Assembly: GCA_037976565.1 (NCBI GenBank)
Contig: CP137675.1
Location: forward strand, 30,951,820-31,015,819
Origin: Mesocentrotus franciscanus
Taxonomy: Eukaryota > Echinodermata > Echinoidea > Camarodonta > Strongylocentrotidae
Direction: 5' to 3'
DNA length: 64,000 bases
Below, one piece after another: positions 46,976 to 59,851 of this stretch (its first letter is position 1; each line of letters starts with the position of its first letter). The notes beneath the pieces are model-generated. The model was given only the letters and a program-made list of their open reading frames with translations. It did not search any database and was not told the DNA's origin. Made by a program: the position numbers and the translations under genes.

Positions 46976-47458
46976 ACATGCTTTCTTAGCAGTCACTTCA
47001 AACCGACCAAACCAACAAAATAAATGAATTTTAATATTCTGTGTAATGGAAAATAATACATTTGATAGTCTAGATTTTTTCCTTCTAAACAATACATTTT
47101 CGAAAGAAAGAGAGTAGAGGCTACCAACACAATGGGAATGACGTATTGCATGTTCAGAAACTACAATAGAATGTTTTTGATAATAGAACAATTAACTCTC
47201 ATCGAGTCAGCTAATAATTATGATCGGTGATTATGTGAAAGAATGCGGCATGCTGGGCTATCTATCACAGCAGGTGGGTACTATGACATGTCTAACTCAT
47301 GTTGGTTGATCATTCATCGACATTCGACAACATGATAAGGCATTGTTTCTATTCTCTCTATCTATTATCTATTTGGCGGCTCAGCTTATATTGTGACTGT
47401 GATAATTCTGTGATTTTATCTAGTTGACAAGAGTGAATTTTCTTTTCTTTGACACGTG

Positions 47459-47493
<35 letters not shown>

Positions 47494-50390
47494 AGAGAGA
47501 GAGAGAGAGAGAGAGAGGAGAAGAGAAGATAATGAAATGATAAATGATATTACAAAATACTCCTTTGGGATAAGAGATACGGAATATTTCTAAATACCCT
47601 AATCGTTTGTTTCGCCGGGATATCTTTCATATCAAAGTCTACTCATTGACTAATATCAGGAGACAGAGCATTACGAAAAAAATTATTCACAATATTGATA
47701 ACATTTTGGTGCAAAATTCAAACAAATATACATACATTGTGCCTAAAAACTTTAGTTGACAAAACAAACACCTTAAAATCTAAAGTGGTTAATCATACAG
47801 TCAACAAATTTCATTCATTTAATTTTCCACGATTATGTGGGCCTAACTCAGGAAATTCAGTATTTCCCGCTCGCTTTTACCATTTCTCTTAACCACGGTT
47901 CTGATTACTATAATTTTAACATGTACGTCATACGTCACCCGATGTCAACTCCCAAATATGGTGACTGGAATTGACAATTAGCCTCAAATCACATCATCAT
48001 TTTTTTTCTTCAATAAGCGATTAGTGGAAAACCCCAAATCTGCCCCAAACCTTAAACCCAATTAAAAGAAAAACAATCGTGACAATTGTTGACACTGATC
48101 TAAACGTGTCTGCCAGCGTCCTACTTAAATAACAAACCTGCCTTTTTAGGTCACAGTTTAGGGGGTCTTACGACCTCTTAAAATTCACTTCTGTATTATT
48201 AGCAAAATACAAAAGAAAAAAGCATATGCACAACACGCAAGCGCTGAATATTGGCGACGTATAAATGCGAAGAATTTTGGCAGGATTACAAAAATACAGG
48301 TATACGGGCAGACATCCAGAAAATATAATTGTCTATTTTACCCAACTATATCGTTTTGCCTAAAAATAGATTAAATAATAAATGAACATAACCGATTCTG
48401 TGGGGGAAAAAATAATCGCCAATATGAGTGAGATCAAGAATAGAAACCGCAATGTATCCTTCAAAAAAAAAAAAAAAAAAACCCCAAAACCTAAAGAAAC
48501 TCGAACAATAGCCAAAGAAGATTACATAATAATATTAAAACCCCCAAAACAATTAAACAAACATCCAACCACCCCTACCCCCACCCACACCCACCAAAAG
48601 CCACCGTAGATATGTATTTTGGCATATTTACCCCTCGTTTCTCAATCAAGAAGAATTTATCACATTTATCTAAGTTTGAGTTTGAAGTTTTATTATCCAA
48701 ACAAAAAGTACATCAATAAAACAATCAAATGTGAATGTTTAACATTGAAAGGATAAATGGGACCAGAAAATAGCATTAAATGCTAATCGTGTCTGGTACC
48801 AATAACACACAAAAATATCACAAAAATGAATGAGAATGTAATGAATAAATATGAATAACTATTGAATACATACTTAAGCTACAAACTATTCTACATCTAG
48901 GCTAAAATATGTTCTGTGATTAAATACAAAGTTTTGGTATTTTACACTAAATAACAAGATAAAGAATTATATAACATAATATCTACAAAAAGGCAATAAA
49001 CTTCGGTTCAAAGTTCAAAACAATTATTCTATTAACATTTGTGATATTAGAGTTCTACGAAAGCAAGACACTGATGCTTTCTCCCGATCTATTTTGGTGT
49101 AGAAGATGGTTAGTTACTATTGTTTGGATGATACACTATACGGACAGGAAATAGCTATACTACTAGTATTCCCTGCCACATGGACGTTCATGTAGCATGA
49201 TTAAGACAAATTATGAAGATAATAAACAGGGACAGAATGTAGAACGAAACAGTAGTCATGTTCAATTAATTGTTTAATGTACTTTTCCGGTATATATAGA
49301 GCGCTGTATAAATTCCCTAACCATGAGTGTAACAAATGGTTCAAGCTTTTAGACATGCATTAATATGTGTTATTTTTAAAAATTAGATACAGAGATTTAG
49401 AAAACGGGGTGGGGATGCATGGGCTGGGGAACCGGTACCTCCACAAGATTCTTTAACAAAAGAAAAAAAAACAATGGTAATAGAATGCTTAAGAACTGCA
49501 ATATATGTAATGCATTCAAACGTCAGTTTTCATTACTTAACAATGCAATATAATTAATTATATCATATTGTAACTATGTAAGGGCATGTTGGTGCCCCCT
49601 AAATGTGTTGACACCCTGTGCGCCCCAACAGAAGAGATCCTGACCACGATTAGATACCGAGATTATTATAGGATCACATTATTGTATAGGGAAAATAGTA
49701 GGTCATAGCACAAATAAAATATTAATATAAGTAGTATCATCAACACCATCATCATTATTATTATATATGCTTTCAATTATTTGTCCATTCTGCTTGACAA
49801 ATATGTTCATCTATTTTATTAGATTTGTTTTGGCCTGTCATATTTTCAAGCAATTTGCTTACAATGTTAGTCCTTCTTCCGCAAATAATTTTATAAAGTT
49901 TTATGAAATATGATAATTTGGCAACTGAATTCATCTTTTCTTTTTTTCCCATAATAATTGTGAATAGTTGATTAATTATGATTAATTCTCAGAAAGTCCT
50001 TTTTTGTATTTTATGTTTGTTATTATATTCATATGGAATGAAGAAGAAAATGAATAAAATCAAATCATGTAAAGCGTTTGTGACAGTGCACCGACGCGAT
50101 ACAACTGGGTAAAATGAAGACGATGAGAAAAGTTATATTTATGGATTAACCACTAATGATACAGAATGATAACTCAAGGGAAATATGGGGCAGGTAGGGT
50201 GATGAGAAAGTGGTATACAACAGGCCACAACAAAGGGGTTAACAATCCCGTCTGTACTATGACACACTTTTAAACATGCACGCGACAAAGAATAATACAA
50301 ATCCTTTGAGGTATCCTTCGTGAGGAGTATTATTTTTGGAATTGTATACGAAAAGACATCAGAGAGAGAAATAAGAAAGAAAAGAATACT
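46976..50390. other. Intergenic DNA with simple repeats, no gene seen
   Basis: (GA)n at 47459-47518, poly-A at 48462-48480 and a CACCCACCC stretch near 48565-48605. An isolated GAGCGCTGTATAAATTCCCT near 49299 may be a SINE tail. No credible exon. Confidence 0.45.
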
Positions 50391-51240
50391 TGGAGGGGGG
50401 GGGGGGGGTGAGGTGTGGAATAACTCTGCAGCAAACAAAAAATTAAATCGGTTATCTTTTAAGGAAATATATCCAGATAACAGTGTTTGCCAAAACTCAA
50501 TCACATGCAGACTGCATCGCTGTATAACAGCTCTTTTTGTTTCTTGTAATGATTGGCATGACGTAATAAGAAAAAAGAGCGTAGTATTTAATATTTTGGA
50601 ATTCAAATGCAAAATAAGTGCAAATTCATATAGTTAACAGACTCAAGGACAAAACCTAAAATGTTCATCTAAACTGAGACTCTAAGAGAAAAAAATGCAT
50701 GGATGCATGAAATGACCGTCGTTTATTCGGCGTTCTATTTATTTTCCGCAAACTGTATAAAATCTAATTTGAGATCACCTGACTTAGGACGTCTAAATAT
50801 AGCAATGTATTAAGATTTAGCTTTGAATATATTAAACATGCAACTTGAAATCGCACGTTTTACCAAAGTTCCTCAAATTCGCGTGATATAGTGACGTTAA
50901 ACTTTTGGTATCATGCCAGGATAAACGTTTCATATTTTTCTCGGTAATTGGAATTGACACGGAGATATTTTCATCAAATGGATTCGTCGAGTACATGAGT
51001 TGCATTATTATGAATATTCCTAATACGTTATCAGTGTATTTTCAGGGATAGCGAAGACTCTATTTATTCAACTTTAAATCTGGAATAAAGACTCATAAGG
51101 ACTGTGTGCATGGATTGCGAAAAAATAAGCCTGTATTAGATATATGAGGAGAAAGTGAGAGCAAAGTAGAACAAAATAAGAGAGATAGAAAAAGAGAATT
51201 AAAAAAGGTAAAGGTAAACAAAAGATAGATGTAGGTAGCA
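50391..51240. other. Intergenic DNA, no gene seen
   Basis: A G14 run near 50395-50408, then AT-rich DNA. Frames are short and unsupported. Confidence 0.4.
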
Positions 51241-51242
51241 AA

Positions 51243-51315
<73 letters not shown>

Positions 51316-51330
51316 AAAGGGGGGGGGGCA
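51243..51330 (+). repeat. (GA)n microsatellite and G run
   Basis: About 30 GA units in three blocks, followed by G9. Confidence 0.95.
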
Positions 51331-52710
51331 CAGGCAGACAGAAAGACAAATACCAAGCCATTGCATAATAATGAATCTTATATCTTGTTTGAAATAAGCT
51401 GATAATTTTTTTTGCTCAGTACAGAAATTCAAAGGTAGATGTTGTATAGGTCAATGTTAAACTGCAGAAACTGTCCACACTTCGTCTTTCTACCTACTCC
51501 ACCCCCTCCTCTCCTCTCACTCACACACTGCAAACGAAATCGCGCATATTTTAGCCACTTTTAACTAGCTTGCTCTTCTGTATCCAATGAGCACGATGAG
51601 CTTTTGTGGCTCACGTTTGACTACTTAGTGAGAGGAAATTGTATTGTAGCATGCAGATATCATACATTGGATATTTTAGATCACTCGGAAATATAGAACA
51701 CCTCAGATATGGCATGAACGATGTATATGTATTAGGCACCTTTTAAAAACCATTTTAAAAATAAATGAATATTTTTCTGTAAAAGTATTTTTCTTTAACC
51801 TCAGGAGACAACGTTTGTTCATCAAGAAAAGACAATTTTACAGCAAAAAGGAGCTATATACTACTTAGACTGACCGCCCGAAATGACCGCGAAGGTTTTT
51901 TTTTTCAAAAATAGAACTTTTAATTAACGTTTTGCTGCAAAGAAATTCAAGATATGTTTGCATTCCTAACAAGCTTAGAGATCTTTGCAAAGTCATGTGT
52001 GCGCTGAAAATATTTTGCAGAGTTTATTACTGAACCGAGTCCTTGGAAAATCAGACATTTGATCATTTTCTCTTTATAGTGATTTAAACAGAACTGTTTT
52101 AGTTAAAGATAAGATCGGTCGTAGTGAGAATCATATTTAAAGAAATAGTGAAAAAACGGGTATGTGCCATGGCCCATGGCGCACGGGGGCGAGGGTGGAG
52201 CAAAGGGCACTTTTCCCGACATGTTTTCTTTCTCCAAATGGAGGGCCGTCACCCATTTAACGCACATTCATTCCATAATGCAAGCCAAGGGTTACACCTT
52301 GCAGTGGATGCGATGCATAGGTGGATAAATGTACCTTCATATTTCTTTTTTTAGGGGGGGGGGTTGTTCTTGTCATTCTTCTATCCTGTTTACAATTTTT
52401 TTGAAAAGTCATAATTCTACGGCACCGTTAAACTCTCCTGATAAGCGTGCTAAGATTCAATAAATGAACAGCTGTTTCACTATAGCACCCCTGTCATGCC
52501 TATCTTGCACCCATACCATGAATCATAAGAAGAACATGTGGTTCCAGATTTAGAACAATAGGTCGTGACAAAAATGAGTTCATTGTACTCCCATATCCCA
52601 GCCGTCATGTATATGACATCAGAGAGCGTGCTATCAAGTTGAAAAATAGCACATGAGTAATAAATATTATAAGGAATGGCAATCGAAACTGGGGACAGGG
52701 AATACAGAAA
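51331..52710. other. Intergenic DNA, no gene seen
   Basis: No exon or RNA gene could be supported. Confidence 0.4.
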
Positions 52711-52772
52711 GGGAGGGAAAGAGGAGAGATAGAGGGAGGGAGGGAGGGAGGGAGGGAGAGAGAGAGAGAGGG
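52700..52772 (+). repeat. (GGGA)n and GA repeat
   Basis: Five to six GGGA/GGAG units next to (GA)n. Confidence 0.85.
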
Positions 52773-52774
52773 GA

Positions 52775-53252
52775 CCAGGGGGTCTTTCACATAGACTAAG
52801 ATCGACTTTAGAGCCCCACTGCACTACTTGTAGTTACTTGCTCCCTCTATATAGAAAACAATGCCTAAGCGGTGCCCGTTGGTCCCCCATGATCCTCTTG
52901 TTCTGATGTTAATTGAGAGCTGAGTTGATGAGATAACCACCTGTCAGTGACCACGCTGGGAGGTCTAATCCCTCCTGGCAAAACTAGTGCAGACAGGCTT
53001 TAAGTTAGACTTAACTATGTCAGGTCGTTCATGCCACTGTTTACTCTCACCATTTACTGGCATTGGTTTTTCAAGGGACGTATAAATCATGGTCACAAAT
53101 CTACAGAATTTATATTTTTTTGATAAATCATGATTGAAGGAAAATGTATTATCTAAAGATCATAATAGTGAGAGCAACCAATGGCATGATTGGCCTGCCA
53201 TAGTGAAGTCCAACTTAAAGTCGATCTTAGTCTTCGGGAAACACCCCCCTGG
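52775..53252. mobile_element. Inverted-repeat element hosting a nested MITE
   Basis: The left arm CCAGGGGGTCTTTC...GACTAAGATCGACTTTA matches the right arm, inverted, CCAGGGGGGTGTTTCC...GACTAAGATCGACTTTAAG. The match continues on the far side of the nested element through TTGGACTTCACTATGGCAGG. Borders are approximate and no duplication was fixed. Confidence 0.75.
52812..52999. mobile_element. 188-bp TTAA-flanked MITE, third family, copy 2 (nested)
   Basis: Nearly identical to 44964-45150. Flanked by TTAG (52808-52811) and TTAA (53000-53003), it interrupts GACTTTAAGTT, which is intact in the opposite arm of the host element. Confidence 0.85.
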
Positions 53253-54180
53253 ATATATTGGAGACTTTCACCAGGTAATTTTTTTTTCCTAGCACGAGGG
53301 TAATCATGTTTCCGAACAACTTTGGGAATTAAAAAAACCCCTCAACTTTGGTAATATTGTTGTCCAATTAGTGTCAAAATAACGAACTATTGATACCGGA
53401 TAGTTTCAAAATGGAGAAAAAAATACTTACAGTTAGGTACAAAAGAAAGCCCAAAGTTGGTTGGAAACAGAATCATCCTCGTGGCATATTTTGTAATCAA
53501 TATTTTTTAGAGTGTTTAATAAAAACGAATCGGAAATAAAGTTGCACGAAAGAAAGGGAAGATTTGCTTTTAAAATGACATATTTAATCAATTATCCGCA
53601 AAAATGAGTTGATGGTGGCCTCTAGCCCAAGTAGGGCCTATGCAATTAACTGCCATATAAATAAAGTACCCCCTCCCTCGAGTTGGTATGCAAACATCTG
53701 AGTGACGTGTACAAATCTATCGTGACTCCAATGTATTATATCTTTTAGTGAGGTTTCATATACAGATGGAGGTTCAAATTCAACATATTTTAGATGTTTG
53801 GATAAAGTGATTTGCGATTCTACTCAACAGCATTCCTTGAGCTATGAAGCATTATCAGACTCAATGACACCGTACTCCCTATTGTAGAAGCATTCCGTAA
53901 TATTGTCACGATGTCCTGCTTTTACAGTTAAGGAGAAGAGCAATTAGGTAGGGTCACAAGTCCAGTTAATTACAGGAAATTACTTCAATCAGGCCTAATC
54001 ATATACTCAATCGGGAAGAGCCAATTAACATAGCCGTGGGTATATATCATCTAATCACTTTCGAATTAGGAACGATGAGGAATGATGTCATTCCCGATGT
54101 CAAATTCTTGGATTTTTCTATAGCCAAGATAGCGGTATTCATCCTCAAAGCAACCAAGGAATTAATCTTTATTTGCCACA
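53253..54180. other. Intergenic DNA, no gene seen
   Basis: AT-rich; no exon supported. Confidence 0.4.
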
Positions 54181-54185
54181 CTCGA

Positions 54186-54350
54186 CCCAGGTGAGGAAAA
54201 TGGGTACCTGGCAGGAATTAATTCCTTGGAATGCGAGAGCGCTGTATTAAATGGCAACTAGGCTAAAGCCGGGGTAATAATTAGTGCGCCTCGGAATAGA
54301 ATTGTCTAGATAGACGGCGCTATAGAAATGCCTATTATTATTAGGCTATT
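54186..54350 (+). mobile_element. SINE 3' part
   Basis: Runs ACCCAGGTGAGGAAAATGGG, ATTCCTTGGAATGCGAGAGCG, then GACGGCGCTATAGAAATGCC and an ATTATTATT tail. The layout is that of tRNA-SINE 3' regions; the tRNA head is missing. Confidence 0.55.
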
Positions 54351-54448
54351 ATTATTACTCAAAGTAAATCTTGAGTACTTGTTGTAATGCTCCATTTTAA
54401 GAAAGCGCTCTTTTAAAATTTGTGAATTGTTTTCACAGTTAAGCGTGT

Positions 54449-54607
54449 TTTAGAGCTCAGGGTTTAGCGTATAGCGCCCATGCAAATATGATGTGAGCGC
54501 ACAGCGCATGCAGGCAGTGATGTTGAAAGTTTTCAGATGCCTGCGCTGTGCGCTCACATCAATTTGCATGGCGCTATCTTAATGCGCGTAAACCACTGAC
54601 CTCTAGA
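54449..54607. mobile_element. 160-bp foldback element
   Basis: Arms GATGTGAGCGCACAGCGCATG / TGCGCTGTGCGCTCACATC and TATAGCGCCCATGCAAAT / ATTTGCATGGCGCTATC pair around a 20-base centre. Weaker pairing extends outwards (GAGCTCAGGGTTT / AAACCACTGACCTC). Confidence 0.8.
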
Positions 54608-54609
54608 TC

Positions 54610-55200
54610 AGTGGGGCTAACATCTTTGTTTGTTCTTAAATTTGTTCTTAATTAAGATGGCGCATGTGGCATGGCACTTTATAAAAGGTGTATTGTTATC
54701 ATTATATATTATATGTTAGGCCAGCCAACTGTAGAAACAAATAAATATACAAACAAACAATCAAGAGAAAGAAAGAAAAATAGCGAAAATTTGTTGGAAA
54801 CCGCATGCAATAAATTATTAATATCCTAAAAATCGGCAACCATGATCAAGGATGTAGGATTAGATATGTCTAGGCTCCTTGGTAGCCAACGTATGGGGTC
54901 GGGAAATAGTCAATATAAAAAAGACATTTTATTGAATGCCTCCTTTTATTTGTATAAGTGTTCAGCGAAATTATACACACTTTCGTTCATAAATTATTTT
55001 GCAGATGCTAATGTGATAATTATTGTGTGGGATGCTGTTTATTTTTGGTGCTTGGTTGTTACCAGATTCAAGTATTATCTTGAAATGTCATATAATGTCT
55101 TTTACATGATTGATTAAATACTAAACCGCAGCTGAAAACTAAATTGAAATTCTTTTACATTCAATGAAATAGCAAAAGCTAAGCTAAGGTAAAATAACAA
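54610..55200. other. Intergenic DNA, no gene seen
   Basis: AT-rich; the 54842-55117 frame has no recognisable features. Confidence 0.4.
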
Positions 55201-55217
55201 TGAATACTTAACGTGGA

Positions 55218-55373
55218 AGGAGGTGAGAGAAAGAGAGAGGGGAGGAGAGACAAATGAGATAGAGAGAGACAGAATGGGAGGGAGAGAGATATAGAGAGGA
55301 GGAGGGAGAGAGAGAGAGAGAGAGAGAAAGAAAGAAAGAGTGGCTGAGAGAGAGAGAGAGAGTAGGAGAGAGA
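55218..55373 (+). repeat. GA-rich microsatellite
   Basis: GAGAGAGA blocks with GGAG and AAAG interruptions. Confidence 0.9.
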
Positions 55374-55798
55374 GATTTGTGGATATAGGTAGATCCAGGA
55401 GAAAGGGCAAAACGGCCTCCTTATCATCGGAAAAATAGAGTTTTTTTCTAAGCCACTACATGCAAAGGGCATGTTAACCTAAAAATTATGAATTATTATT
55501 AGTTTAATAAAAACAGATTCAGTACATGTTACATATTTGTCATAAAAACGGGAAATCATCATACGCAGTGACAGGGGTGTGGGGAGGGGAGGGAGGCGGG
55601 AGGCATATACTCCCATCAAAATACGCTCCTAACTCTTAAACACTTAACTATAAATGTCATTGATTGTAATACTCAGCCTTTTTACTGCAATTTTAACAGC
55701 CAATGTTTTTGAGCTATTCATGGAAAACATCTCTTTTATAATCAATTTCATGATATCTGCCAATGCTGTTGGTATACGTTGTTTCCTTCCCATGAGTG

Positions 55799-55881
55799 GC
55801 CTCTGTCATGTCTGTGACCTAGTGGTAAAACATTGGTGTTCCGTGCAAGGCAAAGATCCGGGTTCAATTCCTACAGAGGCG
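55799..55881 (+). tRNA. tRNA-like sequence, probably a pseudogene or SINE head
   Basis: A seven-base acceptor pairing (GCCTCTG / CAGAGGC) brackets 83 bases with a box A-like GTGACCTAGTGGTAAAACA and a box B-like GGGTTCAATTCC. T-stem pairing is poor and the anticodon stem is unclear, so a functional tRNA is doubtful. No CCA is encoded. Confidence 0.4.
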
Positions 55882-55899
55882 GTCAATCTTTGAAGATTA

Positions 55900-56280
55900 T
55901 CCGTGTGACGACAGTGAGTAGTAGGGTAACCATGATTGAGTTTAAGCTACACAACAGTTTTCAATTTTTCACTGGGCTGGGGAATATATATACATGTAGG
56001 CACCTCTTACCCGACCTTGAAATTCGCTAGTTGTGAAACGAAGACATAGTTCAATAAGATTAAAAAAAAAAAGAAATCTAGAAAAATAACAAGTGATTTT
56101 GAAGGTACATAGTATGTACGCACTCGATGTCCTGTGAATAGATGGCGCTATGCAATAGCAGTCCTCCCGGTAACATGTAAGCTTCATACCGATCCGCTCG
56201 CTTTGAAAAAGAAAATACAGCCAAAAGTATCTGCAAAGTGTTCCTTATAAAAAAATATTTAAGTGCGTTTGCTTTAATAC
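55900..56280. other. Intergenic DNA, no gene seen
   Basis: No exon supported. Confidence 0.4.
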
Positions 56281-56289
56281 GTAAGTAGA

Positions 56290-56475
56290 AAGAATTAGAA
56301 GAAGTAGAGGAAGAAGAAGGAGAAGAAGAAGAAGAAGAAGAAGAAGAAGAAGAAGGAGGAGGAGGAGGAGGAGCAGAAGAAGAATAAGAAAAAGGAGAGG
56401 AGGAGGAGGAGGAGGAGGAGGAGGAGGAGGAGGAGGAGGAGGAGGAGGAGGAGTAGAAGGCGAAAAACAAGAGGT
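56290..56475 (+). repeat. GAA/GGA polypurine tract
   Basis: GAAGAA runs become a pure (GGA)n block at about 56395-56453. Confidence 0.95.
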
Positions 56476-56537
56476 AAAGTTGTTCAATCATTTCGTAGAA
56501 ATTTCTTTTTTTTTTTTTTCACTAACGGACGCATTAA

Positions 56538-56980
56538 AGGTAATGCAAAGTTTTGGGAAATTTTGAAATATTTGGATGTCCCTGTGGACGTATTAAAAGC
56601 ACTAGAAAATTTAGCCCCTAAAACACTTCTGCTTTGGAGCAAATTGAATAATCAAAATTTACCGGTGCTCCCGGTAAATTTCAAATATTTCAAATAGCGC
56701 CATTCCATGGTAGCTGCGACCACGAAAATCTCAGAATATGCAGTTCTGATATATAATTTCCAAACAGGAATAGCAAATCGGTCGATTGTAGTAAAGAAAC
56801 ATTGTTTTAAAGCTAAAGTAATATCAGTCTTGAGAGGGAGCTATACAACATAAAGAGTTTATTATTTACAATTTCATCACTTTAGACTCGATTTCAACGG
56901 CAACAACGATCATTGAATATTGTAAAATCGCATATGCTTCCAATATGTTCATTTGAACCAAATTCATGAACCCATTACCG
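56538..56980 (-). mobile_element. MITE of the second TTAA family, reverse copy
   Basis: Starts AGGTAATGCAAAGTTTTGG after TTAA (56534-56537) and runs collinear with the complement of 29673-30170 (shared TTTACCGGTGCTCCCGGTAA). Its far terminus is truncated near CCCATTACCGATAAG. Confidence 0.85.
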
Positions 56981-57261
56981 ATAAGTGAATTTAGGGCAGA
57001 TAACCTACATTTTTGTGGTTTAAGGTGCTCGAGCAAAACAAGCCCTTTCCACCGGAAAGTAAAAGTAGACCAGTTACATTTTTGTGTTAGATATGAACCA
57101 AATATCGCTATTTAGAGTGAAAGGACGACAGTATACGAGCACAAATTGGGAATGAATGAGAAAAGAAAATCTACAGAGAATGACAGAGGAGAGACGGCGG
57201 CTAAAGGAGGGGAGGGAGGGGGGCATGTGCCCTGATCAACAGGAGAAACAAGAGAGAAAAT

Positions 57262-57307
57262 GATAGGGATAGAGAGAGATTAGGAGAATAGAGAGGGGAG
57301 AGGGAGG

Positions 57308-57338
<31 letters not shown>

Positions 57339-57352
57339 GGAGAGAGAGAGAG

Positions 57353-57396
<44 letters not shown>
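57262..57396 (+). repeat. (GA)n microsatellite
   Basis: Several long GA blocks with GGGA and TA interruptions. Confidence 0.95.
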
Positions 57397-57398
<2 letters not shown>

Positions 57399-57399
57399 T

Positions 57400-58070
57400 T
57401 GTAGAGTCAATGGGTTAACATGGTTAAGGGAAAGTCGACTCCGCCCACCCCACTCCCCCTCCACAAAAAAATTTAAACAAATTACGCACTCTGAAAAGTA
57501 TTCGCAACGCACTTCAGAGCTAGGATATCATTGCAAAATTATTCTTGGATAGCTGTTCGGAAATGAAATTCTCGTTATCTCATCTTCCGACTGTTTTGTC
57601 CCTAGTCGGTCATACCGGAAAGAAATGCTTTATCGTGATGTGACAGAGTTTAATGGGGGTGTGTAAAGGGCACATGCGGTTATCTATTCTGTCAATAACT
57701 GCCATTTATTACGCAGTAACCTTTTATTGTGTGTCTGACAGTTTGAAGAAGGCACTCGTTGGAATCAGAGAGCTAGAGATTGAGGCCAACATCATGATAT
57801 CTTTAAAGAGAAATATGGGTGCTTGAGATGTAAAGCATCCTCATTTTCTGATATATTGGTAGAATGACTATACTCCTTATTTAAATATGATTGCATTAAT
57901 TATTTTATCAATTTGAAGCTGTTTTAACTGATGTCCAAAATATATAGTTGAATGGCGCCCATTCTGTAAATCATTGATAATTATATAGCAAATTTTCGTA
58001 CTGTTGAACAATTAAAGGGAACTTGGTCCATAGGCATGGTAGGGTCACTTCAGGCTTTATAAAGTTCTCT
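57400..58070. other. Intergenic DNA, no gene seen
   Basis: No coding or RNA feature supported. Confidence 0.4.
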
Positions 58071-58075
58071 ATAAC

Positions 58076-58480
58076 CACCATCGACTACCACCACCACCAC
58101 CACCACCATAACCACCACCACCACCACCACCATCATCATCACCACCACCACCACCATCATCAGCACCATCGAAAAATCCATCGCCAACAGCACCACCATT
58201 ACTACCACCACCACCATCACCACCACCACCACAATCACTATTACCACCATCACCACCATCACCACCAATACTACTACTACCTCTCCAAAGGTGAATGAGG
58301 GACAGAACATAATTTGATTTGGGAAAACTGATTCAAAAGTAAACCACCACCACTACCAATACCACCATCACCACCATGACTACCTATATTACCACTACCA
58401 CTATTAACACCACTACCACCAACCACCACCATTACTAGCTACCACCTCCACCACCACCACTAATACTACTAGCACTCCAA
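58076..58480 (+). repeat. CAC/ACT microsatellite, two blocks
   Basis: 58078-58280 and 58340-58480 are CAC, ATC and TAC triplets. A shared spacer phrase (CTACTACCTCTCCAAAGGTG / CTACTAGCACTCCAAATGTA) shows that the blocks arose by duplication. Confidence 0.9.
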
Positions 58481-58489
58481 ATGTACATG

Positions 58490-59600
58490 AGAGACAAAAT
58501 ATTATTTGATTTGTAGAAATTAAATGAAATCAAAATAACTTCCCCCATTGCAAGCAATACCCATATTCAAAAGTTACTGGGCAAGACTCGTCTGGAAACT
58601 TCGTGATTCAAGTAGTACGTTCATAAATTTCTCCCGAATTCCAACGAAGCAACGTCACCAGTAAACACCAGGTAGTTTATAACAGAAAAGTCAGAGGTTG
58701 TCGATGGGACTATTTTTTCTTGTTTTCTCTCTCTCTCCCCCATGAGAGACAGGCACTTCGACCTCCGTTCATTTTGGAACTGTCAGTGTGCCCTTGGAAA
58801 ACATGCGCATCAATTTATTTCGGGCGGAGAATGCGTGGTTTATCACCCCCGCGTCAAGTGGAGTGATGAATGATTTCTCCTCTTGTTTTTGCCTGGGCGT
58901 AGCCAGCCAGTCGGTGGGGTCAACGCGCTCCCCTTAAAAATCCACCAACTATGTGACAGCTATGCTTCATTCCAAATTCATCGTCGAGTTTTGTGTTTAT
59001 CATCAAAATAATGGATAACCTTGGGTTATTTGATTAATTAGGCATCATGCCCTAGCTAGTGGCGGCAGTGGCAACTTCTCTGATACTTCGAACTTTCTGC
59101 CAGAAAATCTGAGCCCGTGAAGAACACGTGTATTCAAATTGACAGCAAATTTAAAGGGGTAGCTAGGGGCTGCCCCCTTACATCGATAACCTGGCTACGC
59201 CAATGACATTTGGGGCCTTACTGTTGGCATTATATTATCATCGTGACTTCCTAAGCCCCTTTTGATTGAATCATATTCATGTCTGTCCTGGCATGTAGTA
59301 TGTTTGCAAGGTTGGATCCACGTCCAAACACTATTCTCTTTCTCATGACATTCTGAACCTTTAAGTGATTCCGCTTCCGGCATTTTCCGAAACCCCTGTT
59401 GATGACGATGTCGGAGAGACAGGACGATCTCTGGCAAACGTTCAAGAAGTCGGACGGAAGAGGAGGAGGAAGAGACAGTTGGATAATCCTTAGAAGGTTG
59501 TCGGAATAACCCATCTCTTTCATCATGACCATGGTCGAGCTGCTGATTTCTGGATCTTGTCATCTGAAGTGTCACATATTTCAATAAACAATCGAGTTGA
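58490..59600. other. 5' region of the metalloprotease gene, no exon assigned
   Basis: Unique-looking DNA. Minus-strand frames at 59195-59584 overlap each other and match nothing recognised. Confidence 0.35.
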
Positions 59601-59740
59601 CACGCGTGACCCGATGAGTCGACTACGGACGAACGGACGCACCGCCGAAGCGAGACGAGTTCGTTGCGACTACTTCACTTCGCGAAGATCACATTTACGG
59701 TGTTGTAATAGATAATAACACATAGACTTGAGCTCATCGG
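59600..59740 (+). promoter_or_regulatory. CpG-rich probable promoter or 5' leader of the metalloprotease gene
   Basis: A GC- and CpG-richer island (CGACTACGGACGAACGGACG, GCGAGACGAGTTCG) in otherwise AT-rich DNA, just upstream of the first exon. No TATA box seen. Confidence 0.4.
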
Positions 59741-59851
59741 ATGATTTTTCTCAGGATGCGGGGTGCCATATCATCATACCTATATCTCAGCATGGGATCG
59801 TCTCACACATCAACCCAGATACAACCCTCTCCTACTTACCGATGCCGGGCG

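Noticed and set aside
58023..58310. Poly-His and poly-Val frames
   Set aside because: Low-complexity reading of CAC microsatellites.
59195..59584. Two overlapping minus-strand frames upstream of the metalloprotease
   Set aside because: They overlap in different frames, match nothing recognised and have no splice or promoter support.
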